This document shows, piece after piece, positions 18,901 to 28,100 of a stretch of DNA of 39,887 bases. Each line of letters begins with the position of its first letter. Positions within the stretch are counted from its first letter, which is position 1. The stretch is from contig DGSP01000072.1 of NCBI GenBank assembly GCA_002393555.1, positions 1 through 39,887 of the forward strand, read 5' to 3'. The translations under genes were made by a program, and so were the position numbers. The stretch comes from Prevotellaceae bacterium UBA4359 (GTDB taxonomy: Bacteria; Bacteroidota; Bacteroidia; Bacteroidales; Bacteroidaceae). The notes beneath the pieces are model-generated. The model was not told where the DNA came from. It saw only the letters and a list, made by a program, of their open reading frames with translations, and searched no databases.

Positions 18901-21520
18901 AATCTACATCAACGACTATACAGCCGGTGGTGAGAATGGCCTCGACATTTTCAAAGACCTCATTGACCTCACCTACGGCAACAAGCCCACGGTGCCAACT
19001 GGCGAAACGGAGCATACCGCGTTGGCTGACGAACTGAAGGGTGGCGACAACCTTGAGTTCATCCTCCGCACTGACATTGAACACCCCGACTCGTGGACTC
19101 CGATTGCCGACAACCCCGGCGAGTGCTTTGGCGGCACTTTCCACGGCGATGGCTACACCATCAGCGGCCTCGACCACTCACTCTTCAACCACCTTTGTGG
19201 CGATGTTTACAACCTTGGTGTCACCGGCACGTTCACGGGAGCCGGCATAGCCGAGGATGGTAAGGGCTATGTGGAGAACTGCTGGATCAGCACTTCCAGC
19301 GCGGAGGAAAAGCCCGCCCCGCCCGTCTTTGGTAGTCCTGAAGTGGAGGCTGGCACCAGTCGGCCAGTCCGAATAGTGAACTGTTACTATCAGGAGGAGG
19401 ACGATGCCGCCAACCCATACCCCAGCCATACGGGTACATACGGCTCTCCGATTCGCAAGCCTCAGCAGTCTTTCTACAACGGTGAAGTGGCCTACAATCT
19501 GAATGGCTTCTATCTGAACAAGCGATACTACGACCACAACCAGTCTTCGCTCGATGCCACGGCTGTCGGGTATGGGTTCTTGACCGAAGGTATGGATGCA
19601 GAGAACAATCCAGTGCTGGAGGTGAAGGAAAGTAAGTATGGCAGCGACTACAGCCGCTATGTCTATGTGGAGAACCGCTTCAAGTATGATGACTTCATCT
19701 ATGCTGGAGGTTTCATTCCTGAAGGGGTGAATGTCCGTCATCGAATGGAGAACGATGAGGTGGTCTATCTGCCCATTTGGCCTGATGACTATATCTACTT
19801 TGGCCAACGACTGAACTATGGTCATGACGATACCTACGAGCATCAGACGCATCCATCCCATATTATCAAGATGAGTGACGACCGTCTGCTCACCTCGGCT
19901 GAGGGCAACCGTGTCTATCGTGCACCTGCCTACTTCCGTTCGGGGCAGATGCAGGTGGCTCACTTCAATCCGCAGGCGGTCTTTGCCCAGACGAAGAAGG
20001 GGGACGGCTCGGTGCTGGCCTACAAGAACATGACCGCTATAGACTTCACGGGACACGGCGAGACGACTTCCTACAAGAAAGGTCTCGTGACCGAGGGCAT
20101 CTATCAGCATGTAGGTCAAGGCAAGGGGGCGTTCTATCCGCCTCTGCTCGACGATGCTGGCTTGACGGGTTTCCTCAATGCTGACTTGACTCAGAACTTG
20201 TTGGCTTACGCTCCCAAAGAGACGGAGAATGCCCACACGTTCGGGGTGCTTGACGACTACTTCGACGACCTCACCTGTGTGGAGGCCAGCAGTCCTGCCG
20301 ACTATCGTAAGATTGCGGCAGTCTCGGCCAGCGACCGCGAGAATGTGCGAGGTCATGTGGTCTTCCAGACAGATGATGGCTATGTGGCTGACCGCGACCA
20401 TTTCCTGGTGGATTTCAACGACTTCAATGCGCCCATCGCCTACGATTTTGCCAGCGGCAAGCGCATGTGGTATCAGCGCACCCCCAGCCGCTATGTTGAT
20501 GCGGCCAGCGGATGGGATGCCGTGTCGTTGCCTTTCACTGCCGAACTCGTCACCACTCAGGACAAGGGCGAACTGACCCACTTCTATGGCCAGAGCCTGA
20601 CGGGGCATGAGTATTGGCTGCGCGGCTATCGCGACATCACGGGTGTGAACAGTGAAGATCAGGCCACAGCCATTTTCCGCTATCCCGATGCCGTGGCTGG
20701 TCACGACAAGTCCTACACCAACACGTTCCTCTGGGACTACTACTACGAGAACGCTGCCGGCCACAATCTCCACGATGAAAACACTGACCTCTATCAGCAG
20801 GGCTACTACCGTCAGTCGCACACCTACGAGGATTACCCGCTTCTCGGAGCCGCCACGCCTTATCTTGTCGGCTTCCCTGGTGCGCGTTACTACGAGTTTG
20901 ACCTGAGTGGCACGTTTGTTGCTCGACACACTGCCAGCGGCACTCCCGAAAGGCTGGCAGCCCAGACCGTCACGTTTGCCTCCGAGCCTGCTGCCAGTAT
21001 CGATGTGAGCGACGATGAACTGGCCGAATCTGCTCGACAGAACACGAAGAATGGCTATGTCTTCACGCCCAACTATCTCAACACCACGCTCCCCGTTGGC
21101 TCTTACACGCTCGATGCCGCAGGCAGTAGTTATGAGAAAATCACCGACGAATCGACCTCTGAGCAGAAGGCCCTGTCGCCCTTCCGTCCTTACTTTGCCA
21201 AGGTCAAGACGACGGGCGGGGCCGCTCCACGCCACATCGTCTTCAGCAATGAGCAATCCGTCATGGGTGGCGAGCATGAAGAGGACGAAGGTTTGGCAAC
21301 CGATGGCCGTCTGACCATCTATACACAGGGCCGCAACATTGTGGTGGAATCGACCCTGAGCCAAGACACCCCAGTGTCCATCACCAACTCGGCAGGCATC
21401 ACCTTCGCCTCCTTCACCATCCAGCCAGGAGAAACCATCGAGACCCCAGTTCCTATGACAGGTGTATATATCCTTCGTGCGGCTGGAGGCAGATATAATA
21501 AGAAAGTATCAGTAAAATAA
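9908..21520 (+). CDS. Giant 3870-residue GGG-repeat surface protein
   Basis: A secreted protein of about 3870 residues, apparently uninterrupted. The signal peptide is residues 1-19/20 (ending VQAQ). Residues about 20-1790 carry roughly 35 repeats around V-(Y/F)-G-G-G-x-x-G-x-V, usually preceded by short strands such as TVNI-x-GG, which suggests a long beta-helix or solenoid. Residues about 1700-2730 contain a different repeat (Y-x-x-L-S/T-x-x-D/E-x-x-x-F/Y). A GLUG-like stretch follows at about 3060-3115 (FGGTFHGDGYTISGLDHSLF). A module with WDAVSLPFTAELVTTQDKGE sits near residue 3540, and the last ~75 residues (ending GVYILRAAGGRYNKKVSVK) resemble a type IX secretion sorting domain. It sits 15 bases after a fimbrial subunit gene, so a tip adhesin or cell-surface stalk is plausible by analogy with large T9SS-exported fimbrial tip proteins such as Mfa5. 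No enzyme motif was seen. Confidence 0.85.
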   Translation: MRKIYLIILFTLSASLVQAQITIGGGVFGGARKADVGGSTCVHIGGEGTACDIIINAVYGGNDISGHIGASDMVPADMNHAAECGLTTAEEGEDKGKNKKGYNAFVRTSKEGSGKHIFIGKLFGGGYGNYQYTDDGQGTYTVTPHSAEGDGDTEEEEEPLATGATIPNLAKTYMELCGGTFGYVFGGGDSVTVTQAADIYIHNESTDITKASTSTENDDDEGVIVKSDRLKEMGINTAYYNNTFHFSRIFGGNNKADMAIRPTWHLEKGRIESLYSGGNEGRMTNKEGLLLEINPKEENAAALIINNVYGGCRRSDVRPLDDTGADVVSENDIQLHDAEGHQIYNFPAGLAARVLVRGGDITNVYGGNDVSGRVYGGNAVGIYSSIRGDVYGGGNGSYPYTDNPKLKESLLYGDFYYDIPSGASSAEALNDFRPNAEQVSVRLSGRVTEVGSGETTIIPTIIGGSVYVGGNSATLKTVKNSPKVELKVGSHVIADQVFLGNNGANMVKSQTEDDVLRIMASIDKTSDGSKFNSMTLTDPTTFATYMDGAAMNLIPTVVFDDQEKGDPSTYQDYTTWFGSFYCGGNVGSMTYSGTNTMNLIRRIYTYDKIVAGCNNANVAETPYNAAYQGGVTVAPASGQKKLVLNFEGTELRPMRWKLNNDGTRYVNPTTGLPELEWNTKKWVTHTNTSSTMENVSVPTGSTLDKDIRLVGGNVYGGCYQSGHVNGGVEINFNSNLINKENLFAVLNEDGTAVVKQNSGVVLHEQGMDVLVSALSVFGGGYGAGTEIWGSTTINLNKGYVFQVFGGGEQGAIGQKDGEGHYAYDPTFSTYIHLKGEPTGDVEGSTNDGDMAECEFIYGGGFEGPIAGDTHVYLGNGRLFNSFAGSCNADIYGHTETYVGRNSASENDFGFPYVRDHIYGGNDLGGSILGTRNFKENIHSELQPLVYNPQDKTDPAVTNASAYVEYIQGHVAYIFGGCYGDYDYGERYDISQKPRLENAFVNFKPRHNNNPLNGVQRIYGAGQGHLHETGHQHYKDCMQDRSYVLIEIPSTVQESTFENLAVFGAGANCGLGMNQPTVPKTSVAANPDIASAVVDLLAGKIGNAYGGSYEEGFTRRTVINVPSGATINVKNIFGGAYGADPLVPCDVYEAQVNYHSEDASVRECIYGGNNNADRTLYGQVNITANVWKNKRATSDRERWATVFGAGYGLDTWSQYTEVNLERGATVYEVYGGGSRGQVINKESLLKWQAEAPTLDLSMGDYEENGLDNDLAHMSGVGSALEGKYNTNVHIKEGATVRNYAYGGGLGDSKATVSGGDVYGTTYIDLLGGTVRKDIFAAGTTGNVMDGKGVTAAGFGEGENHVGGFVASANAYIEGGTVRNVYGGGWEGGVGKHTGSIDADPDGDILGETHVVIGKQDGDSFVNGIPAVERNAYGGGEGGAVYGTTHLILNKGYVGYRYFAQEPEDETLVYHHEGGGYYQEKIPDETSQTYPQKQDQLEMSGNLFGGGYIDNSSVDFTDVVMYGGIVRGSVFGGGEIAAVGRGKVKMTGEANSVRTLEGIYKPGRTHVEIYGGQVLRHVFGGGRGYDNLNRVGTLYSDGFVFGSTDVHIRGGEIGTVEGLSRGFGNVFGGGDIGYVYSGTGKKVGERESDDQLTNGMPTNGGGYYYIDGDKTKGMTTDCNVDVAAYCRVTAAEGVTIDGETFAQGEYVPVEYLNKLQRYTSTNPNGKPIWDKLNADGIKIHNAIFAGGNVSSGSDQVYANAITVYGNVTAALRDVYNRDLIEVGTEHTGGLYGDGNLTFVDGFRDLHIDNYGTDYYGLDKEITKAEYDGLSDRERAYFVLKYKCKTTCIDRQGKEYTSTSDPLTADEIRELFAVISGVDTNPTWTTGAWDAENHKPSADYWDESGFCSLYAGRLLNTIQRADMVAIFGSRMVLQGARDRVPEKADYTNYTINRVDEVSLNKRESQANDTDAKDQVHGNYFGIYNIVNYLGNLTSDVFFTEAADHPSAIRTTDTDKESNKADGTTTYYQWKFANRQKSNRNNATSHNKVALASGVYLEIIREETEKTGETKWGLITGVVELDLIDVRQGFGGGYVYAKNEHRPKVWHPDYGKVTISPYNTAARTYRRFVYTGTEVEIETSGNFVHNTKQIIDDCYPNANSYKGADAAPAHYWYIKGSIYVYDQYISAYTGSANAYSEVVNMPFTISASSHGKLTLRDVQPNLYAYYGENGPLGAEGKVVVGNVTYRAGDPIDYWTWNTLSAADQSRFVPEVYTVIADCKIGNTEYKEGDILLPNAVVSLRGTTPPTVTYMEDGVEKADKSFDFFFRQANNLGHNTGYVLTCDLNNPGLWNDYFSLTNGRDAQGKLSITTDAYNELSDADKARYTEGPTYTPVSSGVYGQRFYNYGEIITKSVYDTYGALTPEQLQGLTNQQAEVERAYVVTTELTVTNKSGREQHLYPGASVYESDYAGDVWAALKDGTNPKVAAAKVCTNTLQLAETEYIYAGNLLSQAEIGRLKERYTELTDDLLSQHLTEAYICTSEQGGYYGGNYYQAGKSYRAINAWCSMSADDRKNFCYNYDGLDLLIDPSYGGTYGFMPQYDGYKPNLTKTVINSATDVASLVQHEGSIPLKPIVYSEQQPIDYEAEYTGTSPLTYTGPNGPVTIQPGYENRIKRLAYEAIPNEKVHWSPLVVTEPGNYYIVKDPFINGDFPYTPGQVLTEDQYNSLGDKKEYIDVIIIDDDHAGPMVDDKRQPVTYYFCREEYTIGEHGEGQGFTTLGIKEGTTPTLYNNGQPVPRAVLINQTDYSKLVNKQVGFIIHGNAPIETSTFYVNRESDIFDLQKEKIITVIFLYEYQESDESGNNITPVSERHILNIHIQFESGVPEIGELSDPSVVLPGSTIGLQIPRVEPGAFEITSSGWEIFTNGTDAERHQNGQPYYNNATPMYWYQNGYWVAYYAQTYLGKTYSNAVQFNVANYHDIKKVMEDRENHYYIDHPDAIKERDPKIYINDYTAGGENGLDIFKDLIDLTYGNKPTVPTGETEHTALADELKGGDNLEFILRTDIEHPDSWTPIADNPGECFGGTFHGDGYTISGLDHSLFNHLCGDVYNLGVTGTFTGAGIAEDGKGYVENCWISTSSAEEKPAPPVFGSPEVEAGTSRPVRIVNCYYQEEDDAANPYPSHTGTYGSPIRKPQQSFYNGEVAYNLNGFYLNKRYYDHNQSSLDATAVGYGFLTEGMDAENNPVLEVKESKYGSDYSRYVYVENRFKYDDFIYAGGFIPEGVNVRHRMENDEVVYLPIWPDDYIYFGQRLNYGHDDTYEHQTHPSHIIKMSDDRLLTSAEGNRVYRAPAYFRSGQMQVAHFNPQAVFAQTKKGDGSVLAYKNMTAIDFTGHGETTSYKKGLVTEGIYQHVGQGKGAFYPPLLDDAGLTGFLNADLTQNLLAYAPKETENAHTFGVLDDYFDDLTCVEASSPADYRKIAAVSASDRENVRGHVVFQTDDGYVADRDHFLVDFNDFNAPIAYDFASGKRMWYQRTPSRYVDAASGWDAVSLPFTAELVTTQDKGELTHFYGQSLTGHEYWLRGYRDITGVNSEDQATAIFRYPDAVAGHDKSYTNTFLWDYYYENAAGHNLHDENTDLYQQGYYRQSHTYEDYPLLGAATPYLVGFPGARYYEFDLSGTFVARHTASGTPERLAAQTVTFASEPAASIDVSDDELAESARQNTKNGYVFTPNYLNTTLPVGSYTLDAAGSSYEKITDESTSEQKALSPFRPYFAKVKTTGGAAPRHIVFSNEQSVMGGEHEEDEGLATDGRLTIYTQGRNIVVESTLSQDTPVSITNSAGITFASFTIQPGETIETPVPMTGVYILRAAGGRYNKKVSVK
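9959..15290 (+). repeat. About 35 degenerate VYGGG protein repeats
   Basis: Within the 3870-residue gene the motif V/I-(Y/F)-G-G-(G/N)-x-x-G recurs at irregular 25-90 residue spacing. Examples are VFGGARKADVGG near the N-terminus, VYGGNDVSGRVYGG near 11000, VFGGGEQGAIGQ near 12315, VYGGGWEGGVG near 14045 and VFGGGEIAAVGRG near 14490. Some copies carry GAG, CGG or GNN in place of GGG. The count was made by eye. Confidence 0.8.
15018..18095 (+). repeat. Second protein repeat family in the 3870-residue gene
   Basis: At least seven copies of a helix-like motif occur: ITKAEYDGLSDRERAYFVLK (near 15363), DYWTWNTLSAADQSRFVPE (near 16652), ITTDAYNELSDADKARYTEG (near 16994), ITKSVYDTYGALTPEQLQ (near 17119), LSQAEIGRLKERYTELTDD (near 17413), INAWCSMSADDRKNFCYN (near 17572) and LTEDQYNSLGDKKEYIDV (near 18044). 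Each is usually preceded by a strand with Y-x-x-G. Spacing is irregular. It does not resemble the GGG repeat. Confidence 0.7.
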
Positions 21521-21549
21521 AGATATGGAAATTTCGCTCCAATGAGAAT

Positions 21550-24500
21550 ATGACAAATAGGATAGCAAGCATAAAAGAAACTGATGTTCACCTCACAGGG
21601 GGAAAGACCCCTTGTGCGCCCAGCCTTGTGCGCACTCTCCTGCTCCTTTTTGTATTGTTGGTGATGGGCATTGGTGATGTGTGGGGACAGGATTCTGTTA
21701 CAGAAGTTACAGAAGGTGTATATTATATAGCAAGTCATAATAAACCAGATCCTCATTACGCAAAAGATGCTGCAACAAACTACTATTTGGTGCCTGCTGA
21801 CAATCCGCAACAAGAACACAAAGCAGATGCTTTTTTTAATAATCAGTATATTAATAATAATTCTGCTACAGGTGATTATACGGGTGATAACTATGGTGAC
21901 CCGGAACAGCCTTTCTTGGCAACATATAAAACGAATAAAGACAAGGCTGTCAAACCTTCTGGTGACTTCGAAAATAATTGGGCTAATAATTCTGTTTGGG
22001 TTCTGAAATCCACAGGCGATGCAGATGGATCCTTTTATATCATTCATGCTACTTCAGGTAAATATATTGTTCATGAACCCCCATATGAAAAGGCCACCAA
22101 TCGTAAATCAATGCATCTGCTGACCACTAACAATCCAGGTCAAAATGCAAAGTTTGTAATCTCTGGTGAAATAAACACCAACACCCACCAACGCAGTATT
22201 AGAGTTGCAAGCATTGCTGCTGATGGTAATAAGCATTGTTATTTTAGCGTTAACACCGCTAATAGTGACAATTACTATGGCACTGGCGATAATGACTATT
22301 TTAGGAATGGTTTGGTAGGTCTTTATAAAGATGCGTCAACTGATGGTAATGTCCAGTGGCATTTTGATGATGCCACTTTCCCAGCTCCGACTATTAGCGA
22401 TGTTAATCCAGAAACAAACAAGATTACAGTCACAGGGGCAGATGGGTTGCCAACAGGCTACAAAATCCGTTATATTTTTAGTACAGAAGGGGAGCCGGAA
22501 GACCCTACAGCAACAAGTACCGAGATGACTGATGGTGAATATGAAGTTACTGTCGCAGGTACTCTTAAAGCAATTGTAGAATGCTATGGAGTTGTGTTGT
22601 CAGCAGTGGCAAAAAAAACAGTTGAACCTATGCGCTGTAAGACTCCAATAATTTCTTATTCCACGGAAACAGGAATGATGGCGATTACTTCAGAGACTGC
22701 TAATGCAAATATCTACTATACGCTTGACGAAACAGAACCTTCATCAAGTAATGGTATATTATATGAAGAACCTTTTGAAGCTGAGAGTCTTACTACCATT
22801 AAAGCGATTGCTATTAAGACCGGAATCCTAAATTCAGAAATAGCATCATCTAAGCTTGTTTTGAATCCGACAATTACTCTTGCTGCAACTGAATATACTT
22901 ATGACGGTTCTGCCAAAGAGCCTACGGTAAGTAGTGTTATGGATGGTGAAACGCTCATTGATACAAAAGAATATACTGTCAGTTATGCAGATAAAATCAA
23001 TGCGGGTACAGCAACTGTCAACATCACTGATACAGAGGGTGGAATCTACATCGTATATGGTTCTACGACTTTCACCATTCATCCAGCAGGAGTGACGTTG
23101 ACAGCTAATAGCGGAACAGAAACCTACGACGGAACAGAGAAGACCATAACAGGGTTTACCTGTAGTATGGACGGACTGACTTTTGAGGGCGTAAGTGCCA
23201 GCGGTAGTGGTACGACGGTAGGTGAATATGATGTAACCCTTACAGGTGTAACTATAAACACGACAAAGGACACATCTGGGAACCACGTTGTGACTGGCAC
23301 TACAAATGGAACGCTGACAATATCCCCGAAAGCATTGACTATCACTGCCGATAGCGATACGAAGGTCTATGACGGTACAGCTCTGACGAAGGATGGTTAT
23401 AGCAATACAGAGCTTGCAGCAGGTGATCAGATAGAGAGTGTCACAGTAACAGGTAGCCAAACTATTGTTGGCACAAGTAATAACGTACCGAGTACAGCTG
23501 TCATCAAGAACTCAGCTAATGATAATGTTACAGCAAACTACGGAATCACTTATACCAATGGTACACTGGAGGTAACAAAGAAAACGCTAACCATTACTGC
23601 TGATGCACAATCGAAAGCCTATGGTGAAGCTGATCCTACACTGACCTACACATCAGAAGGACTTATTAACGATGATGCCATAACAGGTACGTTGACTCGT
23701 GAGACTGGAGAAGATGCTGGAGTTTACGCGATTACTCAGGGTGGGTTGACTGCTGGTAATAACTATGCTATCTCGTACACTGGGGCTAACTTGACCATCA
23801 CCCAAGTTGGATTGACTGTTACTGCTAATAATAACACTATCACTTATGGTGATGCTCCAGCTGGTAATGGTGTTACTTATGAAGGTTTTGTGAATAGCGA
23901 GACAGCAAGTGTGCTTGGCGGTACACTGGACTACGATTACAGCTATACGCAGTTTGGTGATGTGGGTAACGCCTATACCATTACACCAAAAGGTCTGACA
24001 AGTAACAACTACGACATCTCTTTCGTTGCAGGTATTTTGACCGTTGGTCAGAAGGAAGTGGGCATCACTTGGGGTGAAACGACATCTTTCGTTTATGATG
24101 GTTCTGCTCATGCCCCCACTGCTGGTGCTACAGGTTTGGTAAATGATGATGCCGTTACTGTCTTTGTAACAGGTGCTCAAGCCAATGTTGGAGAATATAT
24201 CGCTACTGCCTCTGAACTGACTGGCGATAAGGCTGGCAACTACATATTGCCTGCAGCCAATACGCAGACATTCACTATTTCGCGCAAAAGTATTGGTGAT
24301 GGTACTCTTGCCTCTGGCTATACCCTTGACTTTGGTGAGGGTAATACCATTCTTCTTACGGATGATATTATTGGTAGTGCATTAGTGATTTCTACAGATT
24401 ATAGCGTCAGCGATGACAGGGATGCCAGTCCCAAGTACTCCGAAAGAACTGTCACAGGCATTGGTAACTATACGGGTTCTTTTGATGTCAGGAATGTTGT

Positions 24501-25146
24501 TGTTTCCCTCACCACCGATACCGACCAAGAAGAGTGGTCTGCAACCTTCGCAGCAGAGAAAGCGGATGAATCAGATATCGGACATGCTTTGCCAGAAGGT
24601 ATTGGCGCTTTCATCATTTCAGGAATTCGAGGAGATTGGGCCATACCAGAACCGTTGAGTTATATACCCGAAGGTGTGCCGGTATTGCTGGTTGCTCATA
24701 AACCAATCAACGGATTTGTGGTAACGAGAGCCGAAAATGGAGATGTGACTCCGACTTCAATCACAGACGATCAGAAAGGGAGAAATATGCTGGAGGAAGT
24801 GACAGAGGCAACCCCAGGCTATGATTCTAGCTCGGAATCTGCTCCTTTCACCACAAAACAAATTTACGTACTCTATAAGAACGAGTTTGTTTTCAACAAG
24901 GCTGGAAGCATGAAAAAGGGTAAGGTTTATCTCAACCCAAATCATACCGCTCCAGCCCCAGGGTATGCACCAGCCCGTCTGACAATTGCATGGAATTATA
25001 CGACTGGTATTCAGCATCCAATGGATGGTAGCATTGCAAAAACAAAGGATGATGTATGGTACACCATCGATGGTCGTCGCTTGAGCGGTAAGCCAAACGT
25101 GAAAGGATTCTATATCGTTGGTGGGAAAAAGATAGTAATAAAGTGA
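21550..25146 (+). CDS. Secreted MBG/Ig-like multidomain surface protein
   Basis: A 1198-residue protein. A long positively charged N-region precedes the hydrophobic signal core (residues about 28-46, ending VWGQ); a GTG at 21628 would give a conventional signal peptide, so ATG 21550 is uncertain. Residues about 50-275 look like a beta-trefoil or carbohydrate-binding type module (GVYYIAS, FYIIHATSGKYIV, WHFDDA). Residues about 375-430 fit the chitobiase-type C-terminal fold (YYTLDETEPSSSNG, TIKAIAIKTG). Five or six MBG/Ig-like modules of about 80 residues follow (about 436-910), each opening like ALTITADSDTKVYDGTAL. Next comes an LPEGIGAF / YIPEGVPVLL module, then the short C-terminal tail DVWYTIDGRRLSG...GFYIVGGKKIVIK, typical of surface proteins in Prevotella. 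It is clearly AT-richer than the preceding gene. The role is probably adhesion or surface spacing; no catalytic motif was seen. Confidence 0.8.
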   Translation: MTNRIASIKETDVHLTGGKTPCAPSLVRTLLLLFVLLVMGIGDVWGQDSVTEVTEGVYYIASHNKPDPHYAKDAATNYYLVPADNPQQEHKADAFFNNQYINNNSATGDYTGDNYGDPEQPFLATYKTNKDKAVKPSGDFENNWANNSVWVLKSTGDADGSFYIIHATSGKYIVHEPPYEKATNRKSMHLLTTNNPGQNAKFVISGEINTNTHQRSIRVASIAADGNKHCYFSVNTANSDNYYGTGDNDYFRNGLVGLYKDASTDGNVQWHFDDATFPAPTISDVNPETNKITVTGADGLPTGYKIRYIFSTEGEPEDPTATSTEMTDGEYEVTVAGTLKAIVECYGVVLSAVAKKTVEPMRCKTPIISYSTETGMMAITSETANANIYYTLDETEPSSSNGILYEEPFEAESLTTIKAIAIKTGILNSEIASSKLVLNPTITLAATEYTYDGSAKEPTVSSVMDGETLIDTKEYTVSYADKINAGTATVNITDTEGGIYIVYGSTTFTIHPAGVTLTANSGTETYDGTEKTITGFTCSMDGLTFEGVSASGSGTTVGEYDVTLTGVTINTTKDTSGNHVVTGTTNGTLTISPKALTITADSDTKVYDGTALTKDGYSNTELAAGDQIESVTVTGSQTIVGTSNNVPSTAVIKNSANDNVTANYGITYTNGTLEVTKKTLTITADAQSKAYGEADPTLTYTSEGLINDDAITGTLTRETGEDAGVYAITQGGLTAGNNYAISYTGANLTITQVGLTVTANNNTITYGDAPAGNGVTYEGFVNSETASVLGGTLDYDYSYTQFGDVGNAYTITPKGLTSNNYDISFVAGILTVGQKEVGITWGETTSFVYDGSAHAPTAGATGLVNDDAVTVFVTGAQANVGEYIATASELTGDKAGNYILPAANTQTFTISRKSIGDGTLASGYTLDFGEGNTILLTDDIIGSALVISTDYSVSDDRDASPKYSERTVTGIGNYTGSFDVRNVVVSLTTDTDQEEWSATFAAEKADESDIGHALPEGIGAFIISGIRGDWAIPEPLSYIPEGVPVLLVAHKPINGFVVTRAENGDVTPTSITDDQKGRNMLEEVTEATPGYDSSSESAPFTTKQIYVLYKNEFVFNKAGSMKKGKVYLNPNHTAPAPGYAPARLTIAWNYTTGIQHPMDGSIAKTKDDVWYTIDGRRLSGKPNVKGFYIVGGKKIVIK

Positions 25147-25157
25147 AACCGTAGGTA

Positions 25158-28100
25158 ATGATAGATATGAAGAACTACATACGTATTCTGGTAATAATGG
25201 TAGCCCTAATGTGGGGCACAGTGAGTGGGGCATGGGCTCAACTTAGTGCTAGTGATGTGGAGATAGAAGTGAAACCAAGTACTTCAGCAGGGACTGTTAC
25301 TGCCAACGTCAATGCAGAAACACGGGAGGTCACCCTTACCGTCACTCCTGCTTCTGGCTATTACATCAAGGCATCGGACATCATCGTGGAGAAACTGGTT
25401 GATCCCGGAAAGGCCAATGCTCCGATACGACGTGCAGCGGGTGTGGCTGATGTGATAAAGGGAAAGATGTATTCCTGTTCAGGACGAACAGATGCAGATA
25501 TAATCAGCAGTGTTGAATCTCCCAATTCCGCACAGTATGTTTTCACGCTTCCTGCTGATTATGATGGCGCTTATGTCACGGCAACCTTTCATCTACTGAC
25601 AGAGGGAGATATTATCAGAATTACTGCCAGCACCAACTTGGGCAATTCCCCCGATATGACCAAACATTACATTCTGGTGGAGGATGTCAGTGCTACGGTA
25701 GTAGCTAATTTCTATTCGTCAACACCATTCACGGGCACCTTTGAAGGCGAAGCCAAAGAAGATGGCAGTTTCCCAACTATTGCCGGTCTTACTCATGCCC
25801 TCTTCCAAACAGTCGATGGTAATGGTACGGTAAAGAACATAGTACTGGATAATGTGGGTATTGGCGATAACACAACTATTTCTGGAGTTAATAAAACAGC
25901 AACGGGAGCCATTGCCAATATTGCAACAGGTTCATCGCGTATCTATAATTGCGGTATACAAGCTACGAACAGTACGGTGAAAACAGATGAGGATGGCTAT
26001 ACCCATATTGACGTGTGCAGCAGTAGCGTTGGCGCCAATAGCGATTATGTGGGAGGTATTGTAGGCTTCCTGGATGGAACATCCCGTGTTGTCAATTGCT
26101 ATAGCTATGCCAATATTACTAGTGGAACCAATGTGGGAGGTATAGTAGGTTGGAATAATGTTGCTACTACTGCAACCAACCTTAAGACTATGGTGATGAA
26201 CTGTATGTTCTATGGCGAAGTCAGTGGCAGTTCTATCGCGCCCATATACAACGGCGAGATTATCACTAATGTAGGGCAGAATAAAGGGGTCAGCAATTTC
26301 AACTACTTCCGTTTCGAGTCTGATTATATTCAGAATACTGCTCTCACCAAGGCATATAACTGTGCCCTTGGTGCCGAGACTCGTTTCTTGCAACGCTTTG
26401 AGTTCTTTAGACATTTGCAGAACAGCCATCGTGAACTTGCTGCATGGTGGGCTAGCACCGCTACAACCCCCTCTCCAAACGTAACCAAGGACGAGATGGC
26501 TAAGTGGGTATTATTACCTTCACAGATAGGTTCATCTACTCCTTACCCCGTACTTGCTAAACCAGGCTACTACCCATCTGTGGTAAATATAGATGCAAAA
26601 AACGCAACTCATGCTACTGAGCGTAACAAGGGTGGCAAAATGGGTACATTGTCTGTAAATATACAAATGGGTAGTGGTGGAGCTGTTTTCGGTGCTCCTA
26701 CTGGTGCCACCATTACTATTCCATACTTAACACTCAACATCACCGATAAGGATTTCGACCACTTTAATTTCAACTACTATAAGGTTCAGTTGCCTTATTA
26801 CAATGATGTAGGTACCAAGAATTATACTGGCAACCGTGTCGTTACGGGTTGGAAGATTGTAAGCATCACTGGCGGCACGCCTGGTACATATAACGCAGCT
26901 GACGAATGGGGTGGCTATAACTTTGCAGACCGCAAGTGCACCAATAAAGATTTGTACTCTAAAAGCGGCCGTGTCTTCAACCAAGGTGCCTACTGGGATG
27001 TGCCTGAGGGTGTAACAGCAATCACCATAGAGCCATATTGGGCCAAGGCAGCGTATGTGGCTGATGCCTATGCCGATGTGGTGTATAGTACAGATATGAA
27101 AACTGCCTACAATGTTGGTGGAACGATCTATACAAATGGTAATAGTTATACTATAGCAGGTGAGAGTCAGAAAGTCTTTACTTCTATTAATAGTGCTGTC
27201 ACTAATGCTAATGGACTTAATAAACCAACTAGCAACTCTGTTAACGATTATGCTGTTGTACTTGTAGGTAATGTTCATCAGTACACTGGTGATAAAGTTG
27301 CCATTGGTGGTGACTATAAGTATACTGTTACCTCCATAGACCTTGATGACGATAATGAGCCAGACTATTCCTTAATGTTACGCGATGATAACCGTAACAA
27401 TCTTCATCCTGTAAAATGGGATTTCTTGAATCTTGTTGGCCTTGGCATGGCTCAAAAATCCACAGGAGGAACCGGTTCCTATAACTTGGGTATCTTGTGC
27501 CCAAAAGGTTGGTTCGAAACCACCAATACCGCCCTCTTCCGAGTCACCCAGATGGAATATGAGTTCAGCGACAAAGTAGACCCGCTTATCGTACAAGGAG
27601 GTGTCATGGAGCAATGGGTGAGCAGTAATCAGAAAGGTACATCAAATGCGATCCCCTATTACCATGTAGGAGGAAACGTATGGTTCAAGGAATTTCACCT
27701 TGGCTGTCACCAAGATAAAAGTATTAAAACCAAGCACTCACCTGTATCAGTAACCGGAGGTGACTATGATGAGTTCTATCTCACAGGTCTCTATCGTGGT
27801 GATGTGACCAGCTATGAGGATAACGCCGAATGCTATATCAATGGCGGACGTTTTGGCACTGTTGCCGGTGCGGCAATGGAGGGTATCGGTGCAGCTGATG
27901 GTGCCGGCGATACAGGTAACATCACTTGGCAGATACAGAATGCTGACATCAAAGAGTTCTATGGTGGAGGCATCAATGCTGCCAAACCAGTGACTGGAAA
28001 TATAAGCACAACTATTACTGGTGGTAAAATAGACTTGTTCTGTGGTGGCCCTAAGTTTGGCGATATGAGTACCAATAAGACTGTTGTAACCAATGCTACA

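Noticed and set aside
19178..21364. 728-codon open frame on the minus strand
   Set aside because: Antisense to the GC-rich end of the 3870-residue gene; no recognisable motif, and the composition is explained by the coding strand.
9908..21520. Gene-fusion or frameshift artefact in the giant gene
   Set aside because: The frame is open throughout, with consistent repeats, one signal peptide and one C-terminal sorting-like domain, so it reads as a single real gene.
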